From Mycolicibacterium sp. CBMA 226 (GTDB taxonomy: Bacteria > Actinomycetota > Actinomycetes > Mycobacteriales > Mycobacteriaceae), in NCBI RefSeq assembly GCF_009729075.1, contig NZ_VTGY01000033.1, positions 310,001 to 374,000 of the forward strand: 64,000 bases of DNA, written 5' to 3'. Made by a program: the position numbers and the translations under genes. Below, one piece after another: positions 25,921 to 34,474 of this stretch (within the stretch, counting starts at the first letter, position 1; each line of letters begins with the position of its first letter). The notes beneath the pieces were generated by a model. It saw only the letters and a list, made by a program, of their open reading frames with translations, made no database searches and was not told the DNA's origin.

Positions 25921-26882
25921 CGGCCCACCGGCTTGTCGAACCCGTTGTCCTGCACCCATTTCTTCGCAGCCTGGTCCGCGTCGACGCCCCCGTTGCCGGA
26001 TACCGCGGTGTTCATCTCGATGAGCGCCTTCGTGGTGAGTTTCGCGCTGACGCCGTCCAGCACGGTCTTGAGCAGATCGGACTTCTTCTGCGATGCCACG
26101 AGCGGCACCACGTTGGCGGCCAGGAAGTTGTGCTTTGGATCGTCGAGCACCACGAGGTTGTTCTGGACGATGGCCGGTGAGGTGCTGAAAATATCTGCCG
26201 CGGTGACGGTTCCGTCGACCAGCGCTCGGACGGTGGCCGGTCCCCCGCCGTCACTGATCGCGATGAAGTTGGCCGGAGCGATGTCGAGGCCGTACTTGGC
26301 CTTCAACCCCGGCAGCCCCTCGGTCCGCTGCAGAAATTCCGATGGCGCGCCGAATTTCACCTGCGCCGAATGCTCGGCCAGGTCACCGATCGTCTTCAGG
26401 CTCCACTTCTTGGCAGTCTCGGCCGATACCGCCACGGTGTCAGTGTCGGCCGCCGGCGAGGGCGTCAGGATCGACAGATCCCCGGGAAGCACTCGTGCGA
26501 GCGCCAATTCGACGTCATCGGCCGCGGTGGCCGTGGTCTTCGGATCGAAGTACTGCAGCAGATTTCCGGTGTACTCGGGGATCAGGTCGATCGAATGATC
26601 CTTCACCGCAGGGACATATGTCTCGCGGCTGCCGATGCCGAACTGACGGCCGACGGTAAAGCCATTGGCCGCCAACGCCTGCGCATAGATCTCGGCGATG
26701 ATCTTCGATTCGGGGAAGTCCGCAGAGCCCACCACGATCGACTTGAGATCGCCCGAGATGCTGCCCCCACCGAGGGGATTGGCGCTGCCACAGCCGGTCA
26801 GCAGGACAATGGGCAGCAGGGCCAGAGCAGCGAGAAGTCGGCGAGGTGCGGCAGCGCGCGCCCTGGCTCCCCCAAAGTCCAT
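25917..26882 (-). CDS. proX: Betaine/choline-binding lipoprotein
   Basis: The 321-residue extracytoplasmic solute receptor of the transporter. It has a basic N-terminus, a hydrophobic stretch and lipobox LLTGC near residue 31, then an OpuAC/ProX periplasmic-binding domain (KSIVVGSADFPESKIIAEIY, GSRETYVPAVKDHSIDLIPEYTGNLL). The EYTG segment is the family hallmark. As first gene of the proX-V-W-Z operon it fixes the order receptor, ATPase, two permeases. Corresponds to Rv3759c. The likely role is osmoprotectant uptake. The start lies 106 bases from the divergent LapA-like gene, so both promoters share that gap. Confidence 0.92.
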   Translation of the reverse strand: MDFGGARARAAAPRRLLAALALLPIVLLTGCGSANPLGGGSISGDLKSIVVGSADFPESKIIAEIYAQALAANGFTVGRQFGIGSRETYVPAVKDHSIDLIPEYTGNLLQYFDPKTTATAADDVELALARVLPGDLSILTPSPAADTDTVAVSAETAKKWSLKTIGDLAEHSAQVKFGAPSEFLQRTEGLPGLKAKYGLDIAPANFIAISDGGGPATVRALVDGTVTAADIFSTSPAIVQNNLVVLDDPKHNFLAANVVPLVASQKKSDLLKTVLDGVSAKLTTKALIEMNTAVSGNGGVDADQAAKKWVQDNGFDKPVGR

Positions 26883-26988
26883 CCGAACGTCCTCTCGGCG
26901 TCGTGCACTCAGGCCGACCCTAGCGTTATTCGAAAATTGTTGCCGCAGTTCCCGGCATCCGGCCCGCAGAACCGTCAAGATGGTCCTT

Positions 26989-27399
26989 ATGAGTAGCGAT
27001 GACGCGACTTCCCCCGACCCGTCCGGCTCGACGCCCAAGCCGGCAGCTGTGCCCGCTGAACCTCCGGCACCGAAATCCCCCAAGGCGACGTCCAAGAAGC
27101 CCGAAACAGCGGCGCCCTCGGCTGGCACGCCGAAGTCTGCGGTGAAGTTCACGCGCACCGCAGCGCTGTGGTCAGCGCTGATCCTGGGCTTCCTCATCCT
27201 CATCCTGTTGCTGGTCTTCATCCTGCAGAACGGCGACGACGTCACGCTGCGCCTGTTCGGCTGGCAGTTGACGATCCAGAAGGGTGTGGCGATCCTGCTC
27301 TCTGCCATCGCCGGCGGCCTGCTGACCTTTGCGGTGGCGAGCATCCGGATTCTGCAGCTCCGGCTCGCCGCACGGAAGAACTTGAAGGCCGGGCTCTAG
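26989..27399 (+). CDS. LapA-domain membrane protein
   Basis: A 136-residue protein with a long Pro/Ala/Lys-rich cytoplasmic N-terminus (about 1-50), two hydrophobic segments (ALILGFLILILLLVFILQN and GVAILLSAIAGGLLTFAVAS) and a short basic tail (RLAARKNLKAGL). The spacing and the FILQN-GDDVTLRLFGWQ link between the segments are characteristic of the LapA/YciS domain. The start could also be nine bases earlier. Corresponds to Rv3760. Function unknown; E. coli LapA takes part in regulating lipopolysaccharide assembly, which does not transfer to mycobacteria. Confidence 0.75.
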   Translation: MSSDDATSPDPSGSTPKPAAVPAEPPAPKSPKATSKKPETAAPSAGTPKSAVKFTRTAALWSALILGFLILILLLVFILQNGDDVTLRLFGWQLTIQKGVAILLSAIAGGLLTFAVASIRILQLRLAARKNLKAGL

Positions 27400-27420
27400 T
27401 TTCAGCCTCCCGCGAGCGCG

Positions 27421-28443
27421 CTAGGTGAGGACTGCCAGCCCGGCGGCGATGAGCGGCGCGACGGCCTCACCGACGGGATCGTCGTGGCCCGCTTCACCGG
27501 CGGCCATGCGCGCCCGGAAATCGATACCCGCCGCGATGATCGCCAGCTTGAAGTACGCCAGCGCCAGATAGAAATCCCAATGATCCAAAGGCTGCCCGGC
27601 CGCGACCGAGTACTTCTGGGCCAGCTGATCCATCGGCGGAATCTTGTCCGACGACCACGCCGCGTCCGAATGCACCATCGAGAACATCGGATGCCGGTAG
27701 ACGCACATCAGCGCGGCGTCCGAGAGTGGGTCGCCCAGCGTCGACATCTCCCAGTCCAGCACCGCCCGAACCTTGGTGGCGTCGACGGCGTCGAGCATGG
27801 TGTTGTCGATGCGGTAGTCGCCGTGCACGATCGCGCTGCGGCTCTGCGGCGGCAGCTTCTCACCCAGTAAGCCGTGCAACCGGCGTACGTCGGCGTCGCG
27901 CGGATCGTCCGGCAACCGCACCAGATCCCACTGCGAACCCCAGCGCCGCACCTGCCGTTCCAGGTAGCCGTTGGCCTTCCCGAAGTCCCCGAGCCCGACG
28001 GCCTCGGGGTCCAGGGCATGCAGGTCGGCCAGCACCTTGATCAACGCGTCCACACACGCGTCGATGGCCTGCTGGTCCCCCAGCGCGTCGAGCTCCGCCG
28101 AGTGCCGTACCACGCGGCCGGGCACGAATTCGACCATCTGGAACGGCGCACCGAGCACCGAGTCGTCGTTGCGCATCGTCACGGGGTGAGCCACCGGAAC
28201 TGTCGTACCTTCAAGCGCCGCAACGACTTTGTACTCGCGCGCCATGTCGTGCGCCGACGGCGTCAAACCGTGCAGGGGCGGCCGGCGCAGCACCCACTTG
28301 GCGGCATCGTCGAACACCAGGAACGTCAGATTCGACCGGCCACCGGCGATCAGCTCAGCACGCAGCTCACCGGTGCGGGCGATCCCGATCTCGCGCAGGT
28401 GCGCATCAAGGGCGGTGAGGTCAAGGCCTTCGAGACTGGTCAT
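27421..28443 (-). CDS. Phosphotransferase-fold protein (FadE36/ACAD10-N type)
   Basis: A 340-residue protein of the aminoglycoside-phosphotransferase/choline-kinase fold. The catalytic loop is IVHGDYRIDNTM (HGDxxxxN) and the metal-binding DWE-type motif is VLDWEMSTLGDP. In M. tuberculosis the orthologue is called FadE36, but the sequence has no acyl-CoA dehydrogenase fold; it matches the kinase-like N-terminal domain of ACAD10/11, which phosphorylates hydroxyacyl-CoAs in 4-hydroxy-acid breakdown. Hydroxyacyl-CoA kinase activity is an inference. In M. tuberculosis it neighbours the sulfatase gene, which here lies 3.6 kb away beyond four inserted genes. Confidence 0.85.
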   Translation of the reverse strand: MTSLEGLDLTALDAHLREIGIARTGELRAELIAGGRSNLTFLVFDDAAKWVLRRPPLHGLTPSAHDMAREYKVVAALEGTTVPVAHPVTMRNDDSVLGAPFQMVEFVPGRVVRHSAELDALGDQQAIDACVDALIKVLADLHALDPEAVGLGDFGKANGYLERQVRRWGSQWDLVRLPDDPRDADVRRLHGLLGEKLPPQSRSAIVHGDYRIDNTMLDAVDATKVRAVLDWEMSTLGDPLSDAALMCVYRHPMFSMVHSDAAWSSDKIPPMDQLAQKYSVAAGQPLDHWDFYLALAYFKLAIIAAGIDFRARMAAGEAGHDDPVGEAVAPLIAAGLAVLT

Positions 28444-28482
28444 TGTTTCTCCCGTCGATGCGCTCGCCCCGGCAAGATGTGT

Positions 28483-29091
28483 CTACCATCGCTGGTTTCG
28501 CGGCAGCAGATCCCACACGTGTTCGACGCTGTTGACGCCGGCCACCGCGAGCCGGCCGCTGCGGGAGGCGAGCAGCCGGGTGATGCCGGTGTAGTCGACC
28601 TGGAAGGACAAGATGCGCTCGGTCGGCACGATGTCGTGCAGCAGACCGTTGATGACGCCGCCGTGGCTGAAGATCGCGACGGTGTCGTCGGCTTCGGCCT
28701 CGCTCGCGATGTCCATGACGGCCTCGGTGATGCGGGCCAGGAAGGCCTCTTCGTCGACACTGCTGGGCAGGTGGCCCGTCATGAGCCGGGCCATCTCCTC
28801 GGGATGCTCGGCCGCGATCTGCTCGATCGGGATGTACTGCGCCATGTCTCGGTCGTATTCGGCGAGCCGGTCGTCGATCTCGATGGGCAAGCCGAGGGCG
28901 TCGGCCACCGGCTGACCGGTCTGGATGGCGCGCTTCTGTGGGCTGCTGATCAGACGCGTGATCGGGAACCGCTTGAGTGCGTCGGGCAGGCGCATGGCCT
29001 GCGCGATGCCTTCCTCGGACAGGTCGGGGTCAGCCCCCTCACCTGGCTCATTGCGCAGCGGCAGGGCATGTCGGATCAGAAGCAGTTGCAC
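28483..29091 (-). CDS. Histidine phosphatase superfamily protein
   Basis: A 202-residue cytoplasmic enzyme of the phosphoglycerate-mutase-like branch. The phospho-acceptor motif is LLIRHALPL (RHA instead of the usual RHG), followed by SSPQKRAIQTGQ and the second histidine in IFSHGGVIN. All four active-site residues (R, H, R, H) can be placed. It starts with GTG 17 bases from a divergent SDR gene. A broad small-phosphoester phosphatase is likely; the substrate is not predictable. Confidence 0.88.
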   Translation of the reverse strand: MQLLLIRHALPLRNEPGEGADPDLSEEGIAQAMRLPDALKRFPITRLISSPQKRAIQTGQPVADALGLPIEIDDRLAEYDRDMAQYIPIEQIAAEHPEEMARLMTGHLPSSVDEEAFLARITEAVMDIASEAEADDTVAIFSHGGVINGLLHDIVPTERILSFQVDYTGITRLLASRSGRLAVAGVNSVEHVWDLLPRNQRW

Positions 29092-29108
29092 CGTGTCACC
29101 ATAAAGCC

Positions 29109-29867
29109 ATGGGGTACGCCGACGAACTGTTCGACCTCACCGACCGCGTAGTGCTGATCACCGGCGGTAGCCGCGGGCTGGGCCGGGAGATGGCCTTCGC
29201 CGCGGCCCGCTGCGGCGCGGACGTCATCATCGCCAGCCGGAACCTGGAGTCGTGTCAGGCCACTGCCTCCGAGATCATCGCCGAGACCGGCCGGGCCGCG
29301 CTGGCCCACCAGGTACATGTCGGACGCTGGGACGAATTGGACGGCCTGGTGGACGCCGCCTATGCCGAGTTCGGCAAGGTCGACGTGCTGGTGAACAACG
29401 CCGGCATGTCGCCCCTGTACGAGTCGTTGGGCTCGGTACCGGAGAAGCTGTTCGACGCGGTGGTGAACCTGAACTTCAAGGGGCCATTCCGATTGTCGGC
29501 ACTGGTCGGCGAGCGGATGGTGGCCGACGGCGGCGGGTCGATCATCAACATCAGCTCGTCGGGCTCGCTGCGCCCGGATGCGTACATGCTGCCGTATGCC
29601 GCCGCCAAGGCCGGATTGAACACCCTCACAGAGGGTTTCGCGAAAGCCTTCGGGCCGACGGTCCGCGTCAACACCCTGATGGCCGGTCCGTTCCTGACCG
29701 ATATCAGCAAGGCATGGGGCGAGGACACGTCAACCGCCTTCCGCTCGCTGCCGCTGCAGCGAGCTGGACAGCCTCGCGAAATCGTCGGTGCCGCACTGTT
29801 TTTGATGTCCGACGCATCCAGCTTCACCACGGGGTCCATCCTGCGGGCCGACGGCGGTTTTGCCTAG
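29109..29867 (+). CDS. Short-chain dehydrogenase/reductase
   Basis: A 252-residue classical SDR with TGGSRGLG at about residues 19-26, NNAG near 95, the catalytic serine in NISSSGSL, YAAAK as catalytic pair, and the C-terminal RADGGFA ending typical of FabG-like/glucose-dehydrogenase-like members. ATG 29109 gives the usual short N-terminus; the open frame continues upstream inside the opposite gene. It converges with the TetR gene, with one base between the stops. Substrate unknown. Confidence 0.92.
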   Translation: MGYADELFDLTDRVVLITGGSRGLGREMAFAAARCGADVIIASRNLESCQATASEIIAETGRAALAHQVHVGRWDELDGLVDAAYAEFGKVDVLVNNAGMSPLYESLGSVPEKLFDAVVNLNFKGPFRLSALVGERMVADGGGSIINISSSGSLRPDAYMLPYAAAKAGLNTLTEGFAKAFGPTVRVNTLMAGPFLTDISKAWGEDTSTAFRSLPLQRAGQPREIVGAALFLMSDASSFTTGSILRADGGFA

Positions 29868-29868
29868 C

Positions 29869-30531
29869 TCACAGGTGACCACTCGCCAGGAGTGCGGCGG
29901 CCGCTGTAGCGAGTGAGGCATTTGCGCGGTCGCGTTCGTCACCCATTCCGACGAGAAAATCGACGGTCAGCGGGCTGAGGATGTCGCGTAGACCATGCCC
30001 TTCGCTGCCGAAGAACCCCGCCATCTCGAGCATCACCGCCCCATGACAGATACTCCAGATGCGGCCTGCGACAGCGGCTTCGCCGTCATTGCGGATGCGG
30101 CCCGCATCGGTCATCCGGCGGACCGACGCGCAGAGCGTCTGGAACGACGCGTCGCGCGACGTGGCGTGTCCGGTCACCGTCAGATCTGTGCGGCAGTTCG
30201 ACAACGACGCGGGGACCGCGGTACCGAACATCAATTGATAGTGCTGTGGATTCTTCAGCGCGAACCGGCGGTACGCGGCGCCCATCGAGAAGAAGTCCGC
30301 CACCGGATCATCGGTGTGCGGTACAGACGCCAGCGCGTCGCCGAAGCGGGCGAAGATCTCGGCCGACAAGGCGTCGACGACACCGGCCATCGACCCGAAG
30401 TGGGTGTACACCACCATCGTCGACGTGCCGACCTCGGCGGCCAGCTTGCGCACGCTCAACGCCTGGAGCCCGTCGCGCTCCAGGATCGCTATGCCGGCTT
30501 CGATCAACTGCCGACGAGTTTCTTCGCTCAC
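29869..30531 (-). CDS. TetR-family regulator of the carotenoid oxygenase gene
   Basis: A 220-residue TetR/AcrR regulator. The N-terminal helix-turn-helix (RQLIEAGIAILERDG LQALSVRKLAAEVG, then TSTMVVYTHFGSMAGVV) is clear and the ligand-binding C-terminal half is divergent, as usual. It is divergent from the carotenoid oxygenase gene, and the 70-base gap holds two ATAACA-N-TGTTAT palindromes, the expected operators. The same TetR/carotenoid-oxygenase pairing is found in M. tuberculosis (about Rv0653c/Rv0654). Confidence 0.9.
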   Translation of the reverse strand: MSEETRRQLIEAGIAILERDGLQALSVRKLAAEVGTSTMVVYTHFGSMAGVVDALSAEIFARFGDALASVPHTDDPVADFFSMGAAYRRFALKNPQHYQLMFGTAVPASLSNCRTDLTVTGHATSRDASFQTLCASVRRMTDAGRIRNDGEAAVAGRIWSICHGAVMLEMAGFFGSEGHGLRDILSPLTVDFLVGMGDERDRANASLATAAAALLASGHL

Positions 30532-30546
30532 CCTTGCGCACCTCTC

Positions 30547-30589
30547 ATAACAGTGTTATACCAGTAACCGCAGCCAATAACACTGTTAT
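30547..30589. promoter_or_regulatory. Twin operator palindromes for the TetR regulator
   Basis: ATAACAGTGTTAT (30547-30559) and ATAACACTGTTAT (30577-30589) are two perfect 6-1-6 dyads whose centres are 30 bases apart, about three helical turns. They fill the gap between the TetR gene and the carotenoid oxygenase gene, so one bound pair could repress both. Confidence 0.85.
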
Positions 30590-30601
30590 GGAGGTTCTGG
30601 G

Positions 30602-32047
30602 ATGGCCAACCGCTACCTGGCAGGCGCGTTCGCGCCACTGCACGACGAATTCACCCTCACCGACCTGACCGTCACGGGCACGATCCCGGACTATCTCGAC
30701 GGTCGCTATCTACGCAACGGCCCGAATCCGGTCGGCGAGGTCGACCCCGAGCTGTACCACTGGTTCCTCGGCGACGGCATGGTCCACGGCATCCGCATCC
30801 GCGACGGCAAAGCCGAGTGGTACCGCAATCGCTGGGTGCGCGGACCGTACACGGCGGCCGCGCTCGGCGAGGACACTCCGCCGGGGCACGGCAGCCCGTT
30901 CGGCATCGGTGCCAACACCAACGTGCTCGGTCATGCCGGCAAAACCCTGGCGCTGGTCGAGGGTGGCGGCGCGAACTTCGAGCTGACCGACGAACTGGAC
31001 ACCGTCGGCGTCTGCGATTTCGACGGCACGATCTCGGGCGGTTACACGGCTCACCCGAAGCGGGATCCGGAAACCGGTGAGCTGCACGCGGTTTCGTACA
31101 GCTTCACCCGCGGCAACACCGTGCAGTACTCAGTGATCGGCACCGATGGCCGCGCCAAGCGCACCGTCGACGTCGAAGTCCACGGCAGCCCGATGATGCA
31201 CGACTTCTCTCTGACCGAGCGCCACGTCATCTTCTACGACCTGCCCGTGAGCTTCGACGCGAGCATCATCACCGAGATGGCGGTGCCGAAGCCACTGCGG
31301 CTACCGGCGCGATTGCTGTTGTCCTCGTTGATCGGTCGGGTCAAGATCCCCGATCCGATCGCCGCGCGGCAGTCGAACTTCGCATCGAAAGACCGGCGCC
31401 TCCCGTACTCGTGGAACCCCAAGTACCCCGCCAGGATCGGCGTCATGCCGCGCGACGGCGGCAACTCCGACGTGCGATGGTTCGACGTCGAGCCGTGCTA
31501 CGTCTTCCACCCGATGAACGCCTACGACTCCCCCGACGACAACACCATCGTCCTCGACGTCGTGCGGCACCCGAAGATGTTCGACACCGACATGCTGGGC
31601 CCGAATGAGGGGCCGCCGACTCTGGACCGGTGGACCATCGATCTGGCCGCGGGCAAGGTGCTCGAAGACCGCTTCGACGACCACGACCAGGAGTTCCCCC
31701 GCATCGACGAACGCCTGACGGGCAAGCGGCACCGGTACGGTTACGCACCCACCGTCGGCGAGGGTGCCGGTGGCAGCGACACGCTGCTGAAGCACGACCT
31801 GATCGGCGGCAGCACCGCGAAGCGGTACTTCGGCTCCGGAAAGGTGTTGGGTGAGTTCGTCTTCCATCCGTCGTCACCGACCGCCGCCGAGGACGACGGC
31901 GTGCTGATGGGGTTCGTCTACGACGCCGCCACCGACCGCAGTGAGTTGGCGATCCTCGACGCCCAAACCCTGCAGGACGTCGCGAGCGTCGAGCTGCCGC
32001 ACCGCGTGCCGGCCGGGTTCCACGGCAACTGGGTGCCGACCACCTAG
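30602..32047 (+). CDS. Carotenoid cleavage oxygenase
   Basis: A 481-residue iron(II)-dependent dioxygenase of the retinal-pigment-epithelium-65/CCD family, which splits conjugated double bonds in carotenoids, apocarotenoids or stilbenoids. The four iron-binding histidines are at H151 (GYTAHPK), H200 (PMMHDFSL), H303 (YVFHPMNAY) and H474 (GFHGNWV), and the N-terminal YLRNGPNP signature is present, so it should be active. The start is 12 bases after the downstream operator half, with GGAGG as ribosome-binding site. No carotenoid biosynthesis genes are nearby except the distant CrtI-like gene at 13 kb. Confidence 0.93.
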   Translation: MANRYLAGAFAPLHDEFTLTDLTVTGTIPDYLDGRYLRNGPNPVGEVDPELYHWFLGDGMVHGIRIRDGKAEWYRNRWVRGPYTAAALGEDTPPGHGSPFGIGANTNVLGHAGKTLALVEGGGANFELTDELDTVGVCDFDGTISGGYTAHPKRDPETGELHAVSYSFTRGNTVQYSVIGTDGRAKRTVDVEVHGSPMMHDFSLTERHVIFYDLPVSFDASIITEMAVPKPLRLPARLLLSSLIGRVKIPDPIAARQSNFASKDRRLPYSWNPKYPARIGVMPRDGGNSDVRWFDVEPCYVFHPMNAYDSPDDNTIVLDVVRHPKMFDTDMLGPNEGPPTLDRWTIDLAAGKVLEDRFDDHDQEFPRIDERLTGKRHRYGYAPTVGEGAGGSDTLLKHDLIGGSTAKRYFGSGKVLGEFVFHPSSPTAAEDDGVLMGFVYDAATDRSELAILDAQTLQDVASVELPHRVPAGFHGNWVPTT

Positions 32048-32064
32048 CGGGCCGACCGGCTCGG

Positions 32065-33939
32065 CTACGGCGTGATGATGTTGAACGCCGGGTCGGGCCG
32101 GTCGATGACGCTCAGCAACGTCGGTAGTGCAGAGGCGTCACCGCTCACCTCGACGCCCGGCGAGCTGGTGTCACCCGCGGCAAAAGCCAAGAGCCGCAGC
32201 TTATTCGCCAGGGTGACCGTAGCCTGGGCAGTCGCCGGGTCGGCAGCGACCTTGCGGTGCACCAGCACTCCGTTCCGCAATGCCAACCGATAGTTGGTGT
32301 CCACGTCCCGGAACGTCACGTCGACGGCGATGTCCAGCTCCCACGCGCGCGGACCGTTGACGTTGATGGCCAGGGCGTCGAACATCTGCTCCGGAGTCAG
32401 CTGCGCCAGCATTGTCGGCGCAGCCTGGGTCGGGGTGCCGAACTTGCCGACCCGCAGCTCGGTGGCGCCGGACAGGAAGAAGTTGCGCCACACGGCATTC
32501 TCGGCTCCGTACGCCATTTGTTCCAGGGTGTCCGCGTAGAGCTCGCGCGCCCCGGTGTGGTTTTCATCGGTGAAGACCGCATGATCCAACAGGGTTACCG
32601 CCCAACGGAAATCGCCTTCGTCGAACGCTTCTTGCGCCAACTCCACGACGCGGTCGATACCGCCCATCGCTGCCACGTACCTCGGTGCGGACGCCTGAGG
32701 CGGATGCTGCCAGAGCCGTCCCGGGTTGCCGTCGAACCAGCCCATGTAGCGCTGGTAGACCGCCTTGACGTTGTGGCTGACCGAGCCGTAGTAGCCGTGC
32801 GTGTGCCAGGCCTTCTCCAACGCCGGTGGCATCTGGAAGGTTTCGGCGATCTCGATTCCGGTGTAGCCCTGGTTGAGCTGACGCAACGTCTGGTCGTGGA
32901 GGTAGGCGTACAGATCCCGTTGCACCGAAAGGTATTCGACGATGTTGTCCTGCCCCCAGGTGGGCCAGTGGTGGGAGGCGAAGACGACGTCCGTTCGGCC
33001 GGCGTAGCGGTCGATCGCCTCGGTCAGGTAACCGGCCCACCCGTGGGGGTCACGCACCAGCGCACCGCGCAGTGTGAGCAGGTTATGCAGGTTGTGAGTG
33101 GCGTTCTCCGCCATACACAGCGCGCGGAATTGCGGGAAATAGAAGTGCATTTCGGCCGGCGCCTCGGTGCCGGGTGCCATCTGAAACTCGATCTCCACGC
33201 CATCGATGGTGTGCGTCTCGCCGGTGGTGCTGATGTCGATGGTCGGCACGACCAGCGCCACCTCACCCGTCGACCCCACCTGCCCCAGACCGCAACCGAC
33301 CTGTCCTTGCGGCCCACGATCTAGCGCGGCACCGTACATGTATCCGGCTCGACGAGCCATTGCCGTTCCGGCATAGACGTTTTCCTGCACGGCGTGTTCG
33401 GTGAAGCCTTCGGGCGCGATGATCGCGACCTTGCCGGCGTCGACGTCGGCTTGCGACGTCACCCCGAGCACCCCGCCGAAGTGGTCGACGTGGCTGTGCG
33501 TGTAGATGATGGCCCGTACTTCACGATCCCCGCGGTGGGCCCGGTACAGCGCAAGCGCCGCAGCCGCGGTTTCGGTGGAAATCAGCGGGTCGATGACGAT
33601 GACACCGGTGTCGCCCTCGATGAAGCTGATGTTCGACAGGTCCAGACCGCGGACCTGGTAGATGCCCGGCACCACTTCGTAGAGGCCCTGCTTGGCACAC
33701 AGCTGCGACTGCCGCCACAAGCTGGGGTGCACGCTGTCCGGTGCCTCGCCGGTCAAGAAGTTGTAGGAGTCGTTGTCCCACACCATCCTTCCGTCGGCGG
33801 CGGTGACGACGCACGGCTCCAGCGCCGCGATGAAGCCGCGGTCGGCGTCGTCGAAGTCCCGGGTGTCCCCGAACGGAAGCGACGCGACGTGTGCGCGGTT
33901 GGCAGCGGCGATGGCTTCTGTGGGCGGCTTCTGCTCCAT
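32065..33939 (-). CDS. Alkyl/aryl sulfatase (SdsA1-like, metallo-beta-lactamase fold)
   Basis: A 624-residue hydrolase. The N-terminal metallo-beta-lactamase domain has THSHVDHFGG (H148, H150, D152, H153), an ALCMAENATHNLHN metal-loop segment, and further His (VVFASHHWPTWG). A helical dimerisation domain (about 380-500) and a C-terminal SCP2-like domain (about 510-624, with LAINVNGPRAWELD and ATVTLANKLRLLAF) complete the SdsA1 layout for cleaving sulfate esters such as dodecyl sulfate. ATG 33939 is preferred over the TTG at 33948. No signal peptide is seen. Corresponds to Rv3762c. Confidence 0.92.
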   Translation of the reverse strand: MEQKPPTEAIAAANRAHVASLPFGDTRDFDDADRGFIAALEPCVVTAADGRMVWDNDSYNFLTGEAPDSVHPSLWRQSQLCAKQGLYEVVPGIYQVRGLDLSNISFIEGDTGVIVIDPLISTETAAAALALYRAHRGDREVRAIIYTHSHVDHFGGVLGVTSQADVDAGKVAIIAPEGFTEHAVQENVYAGTAMARRAGYMYGAALDRGPQGQVGCGLGQVGSTGEVALVVPTIDISTTGETHTIDGVEIEFQMAPGTEAPAEMHFYFPQFRALCMAENATHNLHNLLTLRGALVRDPHGWAGYLTEAIDRYAGRTDVVFASHHWPTWGQDNIVEYLSVQRDLYAYLHDQTLRQLNQGYTGIEIAETFQMPPALEKAWHTHGYYGSVSHNVKAVYQRYMGWFDGNPGRLWQHPPQASAPRYVAAMGGIDRVVELAQEAFDEGDFRWAVTLLDHAVFTDENHTGARELYADTLEQMAYGAENAVWRNFFLSGATELRVGKFGTPTQAAPTMLAQLTPEQMFDALAINVNGPRAWELDIAVDVTFRDVDTNYRLALRNGVLVHRKVAADPATAQATVTLANKLRLLAFAAGDTSSPGVEVSGDASALPTLLSVIDRPDPAFNIITP

Positions 33940-33971
33940 GCCGACCAACCTAGCGTCAATTTCCCCGCGAG

Positions 33972-34463
33972 CTAGAGCTTATGCAGCACCACTTCCGACA
34001 AGGTGCCACCACCGACCGCGGCGGTCATATAGGTGCAGTGCGGTTGCCGCCGACGGTCGGTCGGCGAACCCGGGTTCAGCAGACGCAGCCCGGTGGCCGC
34101 GGTGCTGTCCCACGGAATATGGCTGTGCCCGAACACCAGAACGTCGGTGTCGGGATACAGGCGGGCCATGCGGGCGTCACGCCCGGCGGACGCACCGGTT
34201 TCGTGCGTGACGGTGAACCGGACCCCACCGAGGGTGACGTCAGCCCGCTCGGGCAGCCGGGCCCGCAGGTCAGCGCCGTCGTTGTTGCCCCAGCACGCGA
34301 CGAGGCGCTTGGCCCGGCGCTCCAGTTCGTCGAGCAGACTCACATCCACCCAGTCGCCGGCATGTACCACCACGTCGGCCCGGGCCACCTCGTCCCAGAC
34401 CTGCGCCGGCATGTCCCGGGCGCGTTTGGGCACGTGGGTATCGGAGATCAGCAATAGACGCAT
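33972..34463 (-). CDS. YfcE/MJ0936-type metallophosphoesterase
   Basis: A 163-residue calcineurin-like phosphoesterase. Metal-binding motifs are SDTHV at residues 7-11, HAGDW, GNNDG and GHSHIPW, the complete set for two metals. The compact size places it with YfcE-like phosphodiesterases. The ATG at 34463 gives the family start MRLLLISDTH; a TTG at 34478 would overlap the upstream lactonase stop by four bases, so translational coupling is possible. Substrate unknown. Confidence 0.9.
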   Translation of the reverse strand: MRLLLISDTHVPKRARDMPAQVWDEVARADVVVHAGDWVDVSLLDELERRAKRLVACWGNNDGADLRARLPERADVTLGGVRFTVTHETGASAGRDARMARLYPDTDVLVFGHSHIPWDSTAATGLRLLNPGSPTDRRRQPHCTYMTAAVGGGTLSEVVLHKL

Positions 34464-34474
34464 CTCGCTGCCGC

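Noticed and set aside
27421..28443. Acyl-CoA dehydrogenase (from the name FadE36)
   Set aside because: There is no flavin or acyl-CoA dehydrogenase signature; HGDxxxxN and DWE motifs show a kinase-like phosphotransferase fold.
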